Shown here in pieces: positions 1 through 5,601 of a stretch of 12,749 nt of DNA. The notes beneath the pieces were generated by a model. The model had not been told where the DNA came from and made no database searches. It was given only the letters and a program-made list of their open reading frames with translations. Source of the DNA: an uncultured Collinsella sp. GTDB taxonomy: Bacteria > Actinomycetota > Coriobacteriia > Coriobacteriales > Coriobacteriaceae. The position numbers and the translations under genes are program-made. The stretch is from the NCBI GenBank assembly GCA_902464565.1, contig CABQJV010000043.1:1-12749 (forward strand), in the 5' to 3' direction. Position 1 is the first letter of the stretch. Each line of letters begins with the position of its first letter.

Positions 1-1267
1 GGCCCGAAAGAAAGGTAGGAGGCCATGACGAAAGGTCTGCACGTGCCTTCCGAGATCGGCAAGCTCAGGAAGGTCTGCCTGCACCGCCCCGGCGACGAGC
101 TCCTCAACCTGCCGCCCGACGAGCTCGAGCGACTCCTGTTCGACGACGTCCCGTTCCTGGAGGTCGCACAGCAGGAGCACGACACCTTCGCCCAGATCCT
201 GAGGGACCAGGGCGTGGAGGTCCTCTACCTCGAGAACCTCGTCGCCGAGGTGTTCGACCAGGTCCCCGGCGCCCGCGCCGAGTTCACCGACCAGTACATC
301 GCCGAGGCCGGCATCCGCGGCCAGCACATGCCGCAGATCGTCCGCGAGAAGCTGGACTCCATCGAGGACAACCTCGAGTTCGTCAAGAAGACCATGGCCG
401 GCATGACCAAGGCCGAGATCGACCTGCCCCTCACGGCGTCCACGACCCTCGACTCCCTGGTCAACTCCGAGTCCGAGTCCGACCTGATCATCGACCCGAT
501 GCCCAACCTCTACTTCACCCGCGACCCGTTCGCGGTCGTCGGCGAGGGCGTCAACCTCAACCGCATGTACTCGGTCACCCGCAACCGCGAGACCCTGTAC
601 GGCAAGTACGTCTTCAAGTACCACCCCGACTACAAGGACGTCTCCCTGTACTTCCGCCGCGACTGCCAGTTCCACACCGAGGGCGGCGACGTGCTGAACA
701 TCAACGAGAAGACCCTCGCCGTCGGCATCTCCCAGCGCACCCAGGCCGCAGCTATCGACGTCATGGCCCAGAACATCTTCTGGAACTCCGACTCCAAGGT
801 CGAGCGCATCCTGGCCTTCGACATCCCGGTCTCGCGCGCCTTCATGCACCTCGACACGGTCTTCACCCAGATCGACGTCGATAAGTTCACGATCCACCCC
901 GCCATCATGGGCACCCTGCGCGTCTACGAGCTGACCGCCGGCAAGAACCCGGGCGACGTGAACATCCGCCTGATCGAGGACACCCTCGAGCACGTCCTGG
1001 AGGACGCCACCGGCGTCGACCAGGTCAAGCTGATCCCCTGCGGCGGCGGCGACCCGATCGCGGCCTCCCGCGAGCAGTGGAACGACGGCTCCAACACCCT
1101 GTGCGTCGAGCCCGGCAAGATCTGCGTCTACGCCCGCAACACCGTCACCAACGACGTGCTGTACAAGGAGGGCCTGGACCTTCTCGTCGTGCCCTCCGCC
1201 GAGCTCTCCCGCGGCCGCGGCGGCCCGCGCTGCATGAGCATGCCCTTCTGGCGCGAGGACCTCTAAG
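1..1267. repeat. Long direct repeat, copy 1 (arcA with its ribosome binding site)
   Basis: The first 1267 bases match 3088-4354 with no difference that I could find by eye. Open frames read in other phases and on the other strand are also the same in both copies, which supports identity at the nucleotide level. The match ends one base after the stop codon: the sequence continues GGTCTTCAAGG here and TCTTTCCGTTT in copy 2. The left boundary is not visible because the window begins inside the repeat. Confidence 0.93.
25..1266 (+). CDS. arcA: Arginine deiminase, copy 1
   Basis: Hydrolyses L-arginine to L-citrulline and ammonia, the first step of the cytoplasmic ADI pathway. The 413 residues match the usual length of about 400-420. 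Family motifs are in place: FTRDP at 164-168 with Asp167, HTEGGD at 217-222 with the catalytic Glu219, HLDT from catalytic His275, and the C-terminal GPRCMS with nucleophile Cys403. ATG 25 is chosen because AGGAGG lies just upstream at 17-22 and the N-terminus (MTKGLHVPSEIGKLRKV) is typical of the family. The copy looks intact and active. It is followed by a hairpin terminator and the aminotransferase, not by arcB. Codons are almost all C- or G-ending (alanine: 19 GCC, 1 GCT of 25), unlike arcB and the transporter. Its promoter lies outside the window. Confidence 0.96.
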   Translation: MTKGLHVPSEIGKLRKVCLHRPGDELLNLPPDELERLLFDDVPFLEVAQQEHDTFAQILRDQGVEVLYLENLVAEVFDQVPGARAEFTDQYIAEAGIRGQHMPQIVREKLDSIEDNLEFVKKTMAGMTKAEIDLPLTASTTLDSLVNSESESDLIIDPMPNLYFTRDPFAVVGEGVNLNRMYSVTRNRETLYGKYVFKYHPDYKDVSLYFRRDCQFHTEGGDVLNINEKTLAVGISQRTQAAAIDVMAQNIFWNSDSKVERILAFDIPVSRAFMHLDTVFTQIDVDKFTIHPAIMGTLRVYELTAGKNPGDVNIRLIEDTLEHVLEDATGVDQVKLIPCGGGDPIAASREQWNDGSNTLCVEPGKICVYARNTVTNDVLYKEGLDLLVVPSAELSRGRGGPRCMSMPFWREDL

Positions 1268-1329
1268 GTCTTCAAGGACCCGTACAGGTCTTAATACATA
1301 CATCTAGCTGCCATTAGATGTCTCCCATT

Positions 1330-1363
1330 GGGGCGGTGCGGGTATTCGCACCGCCCCATTCTT
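1330..1363 (+). terminator. Rho-independent terminator after arcA copy 1
   Basis: An 11-bp perfect GC-rich stem (1330-1340 GGGGCGGTGCG with 1347-1357), extended by one T-A pair, closes a 6-nt loop and is followed by ATTCTT. A weaker 6-bp hairpin (CATCTA/TAGATG, 1301-1320) precedes it. This should separate arcA copy 1 from the aminotransferase, at least partly. Confidence 0.8.
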
Positions 1364-1415
1364 GTATGAGGAACGTCAACACGATTGGATGACTGCTTTT
1401 GTAAGGAGCTTGGTC

Positions 1416-2540
1416 ATGGATATCAAGGCAATCGGCGTTGAGGAGTGGCTCAACGTTTGGGAGAAGAGCGCCACGTGGGATATCGCCCAGTCGACGATTT
1501 CGTCACTTACCATGGGCGAGCTTCGCGCGCTCGACGAACAGGACGGCGCCACGTTCTACGAGCGCCTGGATCGCGAGAAGATGAACTACGGCTGGATCGA
1601 GGGTTCGCCGGAGTTTAAGGCCGAGGTTGCCAAGCTGTATCGTCGCGAGGTCAATCCCGATCACATTCTGCAGACCAATGGCTGCACGGGCGCGAACCTC
1701 AACGCCATCATGGCCGTAGTCGAGCCCGGCGACCACGTTATCGCCGAGTGGCCTACCTATGCGCCGCTCTATGAGATTCCGCGTACGCTTGGCGCCGAGG
1801 TCGAGTATTGGGAGCTTCGCGAGGAGCTCGGGTGGAAACCCGATATCGAACAGCTCAAGCGCTCGGTGCGCCCCAACACGAAGCTCATCTGCATCAACAA
1901 CGCATCGAACCCCATCGGTACGGTGCTTGATGCCGATACGCTCGGCCAGATTGCCGAGATCGCCCGCTCGGTTGGCGCCTATGTGCTGTGCGACGAGGTG
2001 TATCTGCCGCTTGAGAACACTGAGGACTTTTTGTCGATGGCCGATGTGTACGAGAAGGCCATCGTCACCAACTCGGTGTCCAAGACCTATTCGACGCCTG
2101 CGGCCCGCGTGGGCTGGGTTGTGGCAGACGAAGAGGTATCTAACCGCATTCGCACGTACCGCGACTACACCATGATTTGCGGCGGCGTGTTCAACGACGC
2201 CCTGGCGACTTATGTGCTCAAGCACAAGGACAAGATCCTCGAGCGCAACCGCAAGATCGTGTTTGGAAACCGCGATATCGCGCAGGCTTGGATTGATACG
2301 CAGCATCGCGTTTCCTGGACGGCCCCGCAGGGCGTGTCTACCTCGTTTATCAAGCTTGATATTCCCGAGGACGACGAGGAGTTCTGCAAGCGCCTGCTGG
2401 CCGAGAGGGGAGTGCTGTTGGTTCCCGGTAGCCGCTTTGAGCTTCCCTGCGGCGCACGCCTGGGCTACTGCGCGAGCGAGGACGTTCTGCGCGAGGGTCT
2501 GAGGCTTTTGGACGAGGCACTGGCGGAGTTCGATTGCTAG
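1416..2540 (+). CDS. PLP-dependent class I/II aminotransferase, substrate unknown
   Basis: A fold-type I aminotransferase of 374 residues, a full-length member of the class I/II group. Landmarks are the Schiff-base lysine Lys223 in SVSKTY, Asp193 in LCDEVY for the pyridine nitrogen, Tyr196, Asn165 in SNPIG (the class usually reads NPTG), the TPAARVGW segment after the lysine, and Arg348 in GARLGY for the substrate carboxylate. ATG 1416 is chosen because AAGGAG at 1403-1408 sits 7 nt upstream. An earlier in-frame ATG at 1362 lies against the terminator and has no ribosome binding site. The gene sits between two arcA copies, which hints at arginine, citrulline or ornithine chemistry, but motifs do not fix the substrate. 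Codon use is more mixed and T-ending than in arcA. It could equally be a general amino acid transaminase placed here by rearrangement. Confidence 0.88.
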   Translation: MDIKAIGVEEWLNVWEKSATWDIAQSTISSLTMGELRALDEQDGATFYERLDREKMNYGWIEGSPEFKAEVAKLYRREVNPDHILQTNGCTGANLNAIMAVVEPGDHVIAEWPTYAPLYEIPRTLGAEVEYWELREELGWKPDIEQLKRSVRPNTKLICINNASNPIGTVLDADTLGQIAEIARSVGAYVLCDEVYLPLENTEDFLSMADVYEKAIVTNSVSKTYSTPAARVGWVVADEEVSNRIRTYRDYTMICGGVFNDALATYVLKHKDKILERNRKIVFGNRDIAQAWIDTQHRVSWTAPQGVSTSFIKLDIPEDDEEFCKRLLAERGVLLVPGSRFELPCGARLGYCASEDVLREGLRLLDEALAEFDC

Positions 2541-2592
2541 GATTCCGACGGCTCTCAAAGCCGCTCAAATCTGTCTACGATTATCGATAACT

Positions 2593-2628
2593 GACCCGTT
2601 TCCCAAGAGGGGAGCGGGTCTCTTTTTC
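2593..2628 (+). terminator. Terminator after the aminotransferase
   Basis: A 12-bp stem with two G-U pairs (2593-2604 GACCCGTTTCCC with 2609-2620 GGGGAGCGGGTC) closes an AAGA loop and is followed by TCTTTTTC. This is a clear intrinsic terminator and implies that arcA copy 2 needs its own promoter. Confidence 0.9.
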
Positions 2629-2860
2629 TATACCGAGAAGTCAAGTTGTTACAAATGAGGCCGTAAGGCGAGCCGGTATCCGATGGGCCTTATACTGAGC
2701 TTCCGGTGAACGGTATCAAGCGTCTGGTAAACGGTAATTTGTTACCAGAAATGAATAGGACAAACTTTTTTCTGAATAAAAATGAAAATGGTTGAGACGC
2801 GGTATGAATCGCTAATTCTATTCATAGCTTTATTGGAAATATGCAATTTGAGGGTGGTTT

Positions 2861-2873
2861 AATAAAGTTTAGT
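2861..2873. promoter_or_regulatory. Operator-like palindrome, left site
   Basis: AATAAAGTTTAGT, one mismatch away from the perfect dyad AATAAA-N-TTTATT. It sits inside a 14-bp sequence (2858-2871) that recurs in perfect inverted orientation at 2916-2929. Its centre is 53 bp from the centre of the right site, about five helical turns. Confidence 0.55.
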
Positions 2874-2890
2874 TCCATTTGCTATCTGGA

Positions 2891-2919
2891 TTGAAAACGC
2901 GTTTAAGCACGTAAATAAA
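2891..2919 (+). promoter_or_regulatory. Candidate sigma-70-type promoter for arcA copy 2
   Basis: TTGAAA (2891-2896, 5 of 6 to consensus), a 17-nt spacer, then AATAAA (2914-2919, 4 of 6). The -10 element overlaps the right palindrome and the spacer overlaps a LacI-like dyad, as expected for a repressed promoter. Transcription would start near 2926 and leave a leader of about 185 nt before arcA. TATAAA at 2978 or 3024 could serve instead. Confidence 0.4.
2892..2905. promoter_or_regulatory. LacI/cre-like operator candidate
   Basis: TGAAAACGCGTTTA contains the perfect 10-bp palindrome AAACGCGTTT (2895-2904) with a central CG step, typical of LacI/GalR-family operators. It agrees with 12 of 14 positions of the catabolite-responsive element TGAAARCGYTWWCA. 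It overlaps the candidate promoter. Whether this organism has a CcpA-type regulator cannot be seen here; another LacI-family protein could bind. Confidence 0.35.
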
Positions 2920-2926
2920 CTTTATT
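2914..2926. promoter_or_regulatory. Operator-like palindrome, right site
   Basis: AATAAACTTTATT is a perfect dyad around a central C. It overlaps the -10 element of the candidate promoter, so binding here would block transcription. The left partner at 2861-2873 lies on the same helical face. Confidence 0.6.
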
Positions 2927-3075
2927 AAATCAAAGTGTGCCATGCGTGAAGTATATGTGTATGCCGTTCATCCCTCATATAAAACCGTTCGGGGGCGAGG
3001 TGGAAGTATGGACTGATTTTGGATATAAATATGTCGTCAGCAATAACGCCTCACACGGAGGGGCGCTAACGAATC

Positions 3076-3091
3076 GGCCCTGACAAGGGCC
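3076..3091 (+). other. Small hairpin before the arcA copy 2 ribosome binding site
   Basis: GGCCCT (3076-3081) pairs perfectly with AGGGCC (3086-3091) across a GACA loop, ten bases before the AGGAGG element at 3104-3109. It could insulate or stabilise the 5' end of the message. In copy 1 the window begins within what would be the right arm. Confidence 0.4.
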
Positions 3092-4354
3092 CGAAAGAAA
3101 GGTAGGAGGCCATGACGAAAGGTCTGCACGTGCCTTCCGAGATCGGCAAGCTCAGGAAGGTCTGCCTGCACCGCCCCGGCGACGAGCTCCTCAACCTGCC
3201 GCCCGACGAGCTCGAGCGACTCCTGTTCGACGACGTCCCGTTCCTGGAGGTCGCACAGCAGGAGCACGACACCTTCGCCCAGATCCTGAGGGACCAGGGC
3301 GTGGAGGTCCTCTACCTCGAGAACCTCGTCGCCGAGGTGTTCGACCAGGTCCCCGGCGCCCGCGCCGAGTTCACCGACCAGTACATCGCCGAGGCCGGCA
3401 TCCGCGGCCAGCACATGCCGCAGATCGTCCGCGAGAAGCTGGACTCCATCGAGGACAACCTCGAGTTCGTCAAGAAGACCATGGCCGGCATGACCAAGGC
3501 CGAGATCGACCTGCCCCTCACGGCGTCCACGACCCTCGACTCCCTGGTCAACTCCGAGTCCGAGTCCGACCTGATCATCGACCCGATGCCCAACCTCTAC
3601 TTCACCCGCGACCCGTTCGCGGTCGTCGGCGAGGGCGTCAACCTCAACCGCATGTACTCGGTCACCCGCAACCGCGAGACCCTGTACGGCAAGTACGTCT
3701 TCAAGTACCACCCCGACTACAAGGACGTCTCCCTGTACTTCCGCCGCGACTGCCAGTTCCACACCGAGGGCGGCGACGTGCTGAACATCAACGAGAAGAC
3801 CCTCGCCGTCGGCATCTCCCAGCGCACCCAGGCCGCAGCTATCGACGTCATGGCCCAGAACATCTTCTGGAACTCCGACTCCAAGGTCGAGCGCATCCTG
3901 GCCTTCGACATCCCGGTCTCGCGCGCCTTCATGCACCTCGACACGGTCTTCACCCAGATCGACGTCGATAAGTTCACGATCCACCCCGCCATCATGGGCA
4001 CCCTGCGCGTCTACGAGCTGACCGCCGGCAAGAACCCGGGCGACGTGAACATCCGCCTGATCGAGGACACCCTCGAGCACGTCCTGGAGGACGCCACCGG
4101 CGTCGACCAGGTCAAGCTGATCCCCTGCGGCGGCGGCGACCCGATCGCGGCCTCCCGCGAGCAGTGGAACGACGGCTCCAACACCCTGTGCGTCGAGCCC
4201 GGCAAGATCTGCGTCTACGCCCGCAACACCGTCACCAACGACGTGCTGTACAAGGAGGGCCTGGACCTTCTCGTCGTGCCCTCCGCCGAGCTCTCCCGCG
4301 GCCGCGGCGGCCCGCGCTGCATGAGCATGCCCTTCTGGCGCGAGGACCTCTAAG
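3088..4354. repeat. Long direct repeat, copy 2
   Basis: Matches 1-1267 at a constant offset of 3087 bases. It covers the last 24 bases before arcA, the whole gene and one base beyond the stop. Homologous recombination between the copies would remove the aminotransferase and the regulatory spacer, or amplify the 3087-bp unit. Confidence 0.93.
3112..4353 (+). CDS. arcA: Arginine deiminase, copy 2
   Basis: The same 413-residue arginine deiminase as copy 1, with Asp167, Glu219, His275 and Cys403 all present. This copy is followed by arcB after 105 nt and then by the transporter, so it is the one placed as first gene of a conventional ADI operon (arcA-arcB-exchanger). ATG 3112 has AGGAGG upstream at 3104-3109. 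Its upstream region carries the operators and promoter candidates at 2630-3087. Since the proteins are identical, any functional difference must come from expression. Codon use, almost free of GCT and CGT, contrasts with arcB directly downstream, which suggests a different recent origin for arcA or very strong selection on it. Confidence 0.97.
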   Translation: MTKGLHVPSEIGKLRKVCLHRPGDELLNLPPDELERLLFDDVPFLEVAQQEHDTFAQILRDQGVEVLYLENLVAEVFDQVPGARAEFTDQYIAEAGIRGQHMPQIVREKLDSIEDNLEFVKKTMAGMTKAEIDLPLTASTTLDSLVNSESESDLIIDPMPNLYFTRDPFAVVGEGVNLNRMYSVTRNRETLYGKYVFKYHPDYKDVSLYFRRDCQFHTEGGDVLNINEKTLAVGISQRTQAAAIDVMAQNIFWNSDSKVERILAFDIPVSRAFMHLDTVFTQIDVDKFTIHPAIMGTLRVYELTAGKNPGDVNIRLIEDTLEHVLEDATGVDQVKLIPCGGGDPIAASREQWNDGSNTLCVEPGKICVYARNTVTNDVLYKEGLDLLVVPSAELSRGRGGPRCMSMPFWREDL

Positions 4355-4365
4355 TCTTTCCGTTT

Positions 4366-4413
4366 CCGGTGCGGTCCCCCTACAACCGCACCGGTTTCGC
4401 CCGTCAAACGGGC
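4366..4413 (+). other. Two intercistronic hairpins between arcA and arcB
   Basis: A perfect 10-bp stem, CCGGTGCGGT (4366-4375) with ACCGCACCGG (4385-4394), is followed by a 6-bp stem, GCCCGT (4399-4404) with ACGGGC (4408-4413). Neither has a T-run, so they are poor terminators. They may set the arcA to arcB message ratio through partial termination, processing or stabilisation of the arcA 3' end. Confidence 0.6.
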
Positions 4414-4458
4414 AACACTAATACTTACGTAATTCATTTTTTCGAAAGGATACGAACC

Positions 4459-5454
4459 ATGGGTGTTAACCTCTCCGGCCGTAGCTTCCTCAAGCTCCTC
4501 GACCTCTCCACCGAGGAGATCGAGTACTTGCTCAAGCTTTCCAAGAACTTCAAGGACATGAAGCGCGCTGGCGTTCCGCACCGCTATCTCGAGGGCAAGA
4601 ACATCGTCCTGCTCTTCCAGAAGACCTCCACTCGTACCCGCTGCGCCTTCGAGGTCGGCGGCATGGATCTGGGCATGGGCGTCACCTACCTCGATCCCGG
4701 TTCGTCGCAGATGGGCAAGAAGGAGTCCATCGAGGACACCGCCCGCGTTCTCGGCCGCATGTATGACGGCATCGAGTTCCGTGGCTTTGCACAGGACGAC
4801 GTCGAGGAGCTCGCTGCCAAGTCCGGCGTGCCCGTGTGGAACGGCCTGACCACCGAGTGGCACCCCACCCAGATGCTCGCCGACATCCTGACCGTCCAGG
4901 AGAACTTCAACTACGACATCAAGGGCAAGACCCTCGTCTTCATGGGCGACTGCAAGAACAATGTCGCTCGCTCCCTCATGGTTGTCTGCTCCAAGCTCGG
5001 CATGAACTTCGTGGCCTGCGGCCCCGAGGAGTGCATGCCCGCTGACGACGTCATCGAGGCCTGCAAGCCCATCGCCGAGGCTAACGGCTGCACCATCAAG
5101 CTGACCACTGACGTCAAGGACGGCGTCACCGGTGCCGACGTTATCTACACCGATGTGTGGGTCTCCATGGGCGAGCCCGACGAGGTCTGGGCCGAGCGCA
5201 TCGCTCAGCTCACCCCGTATCGCGTTACCTCCGAGGTCATGGCTATGGCCAACCCAGGTGCCATCTTCCTGCACTGCCTGCCTAGCTTCCACGACACCAA
5301 CACCACGATTGGCGCCGAGAAGTGCGAGCAGTTCGGCATCACCGAGCAGGAGGTCACCGACGAGGTCTTCGAGAGCCCCGCTTCCAAGGTCTTCGACGAG
5401 GCCGAGAACCGCATGCACACCATCAAGGCTGTCATGTACGCCACGCTCAAGTAA
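4459..5454 (+). CDS. arcB: Ornithine carbamoyltransferase, catabolic
   Basis: Interconverts citrulline plus phosphate with ornithine plus carbamoyl phosphate; in the ADI pathway it runs towards carbamoyl phosphate. The 331 residues are the normal length. The N-terminal domain carries the carbamoyl phosphate loop STRTR at 57-61 and HPTQ at 135-138; the C-terminal domain carries DVWVSMGE at 232-239 and the ornithine-site HCLP at 272-275. ATG 4459 follows GAAAGGA at 4444-4450 with an 8-nt gap; the frame stays open upstream only through hairpin sequence. Position between arcA and the exchanger argues for the catabolic enzyme, although arcB and anabolic argF cannot be told apart by motifs. About a third of alanine codons are GCT (9 of 24), unlike arcA. 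Carbamate kinase, which would use the carbamoyl phosphate, is not found in the window. Confidence 0.95.
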   Translation: MGVNLSGRSFLKLLDLSTEEIEYLLKLSKNFKDMKRAGVPHRYLEGKNIVLLFQKTSTRTRCAFEVGGMDLGMGVTYLDPGSSQMGKKESIEDTARVLGRMYDGIEFRGFAQDDVEELAAKSGVPVWNGLTTEWHPTQMLADILTVQENFNYDIKGKTLVFMGDCKNNVARSLMVVCSKLGMNFVACGPEECMPADDVIEACKPIAEANGCTIKLTTDVKDGVTGADVIYTDVWVSMGEPDEVWAERIAQLTPYRVTSEVMAMANPGAIFLHCLPSFHDTNTTIGAEKCEQFGITEQEVTDEVFESPASKVFDEAENRMHTIKAVMYATLK

Positions 5455-5469
5455 GAGCATCTAGCATCT

Positions 5470-5506
5470 CGCTCGGGGTGTATTGCTGCACACCCCGAGC
5501 GGCTTT
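5470..5506 (+). terminator. Hairpin after arcB, probable leaky terminator
   Basis: A perfect 12-bp stem, CGCTCGGGGTGT (5470-5481) with ACACCCCGAGCG (5490-5501), closes an 8-nt loop and is followed by GCTTTGTCT. The T-tract is weak, so some read-through into the transporter gene 100 nt downstream is likely. I see no convincing promoter in 5507-5601. Confidence 0.65.
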
Positions 5507-5601
5507 GTCTGGTAAATATCTCTCGTCGGGCGGTGGGCACGGCACGGAAGATCCGCTTCGCGCGAGAAAGTTAAATGATTTATGAAGGGGGGATGAGAAC
5601 C

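Larger units (their letters stand above)
2630..3087 (+). promoter_or_regulatory. AT-rich regulatory spacer before arcA copy 2
   Basis: About 460 nt without a convincing gene, much more AT-rich than its surroundings. From left to right it holds: a near-direct repeat GGTGAACGGTAT / GGTAAACGGTAA (2705-2716, 2726-2737), an inverted repeat TCTGGTAA/TTACCAGA (2723-2730, 2742-2749), an inverted repeat TATGAAT/ATTCATA (2803-2809, 2820-2826), paired palindromes at 2861-2873 and 2914-2926, a candidate promoter at 2891-2919, a LacI-like palindrome at 2895-2904, and other TATAAA elements at 2978 and 3024 without good -35 partners. This density fits a catabolic operon under several controls. No regulator gene lies next to it. 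Confidence 0.7.

Noticed and set aside
1362..1415. Upstream ATG that would extend the aminotransferase by 18 residues
   Set aside because: Abuts the terminator, without a ribosome binding site; ATG 1416 has AAGGAG at good distance.
1503..2558. 351-codon minus-strand frame over the aminotransferase
   Set aside because: Same codon-bias effect; no motif seen.
2782..2862. 26-codon ORF in the regulatory spacer
   Set aside because: No ribosome binding site, and it overlaps the inverted repeat and the operator region.
1..4354. Composite transposon bounded by the arcA repeats
   Set aside because: The repeats encode arginine deiminase, not a transposase; no terminal inverted repeats or target duplications are seen.
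3037..5460. 807-codon open frame on the minus strand across arcA copy 2 and arcB
   Set aside because: It is antisense to two certain enzymes; strong C/G third positions keep this frame free of stops. Composition (Leu, Val, Gly, Asp, His rich and repetitive) is not protein-like.
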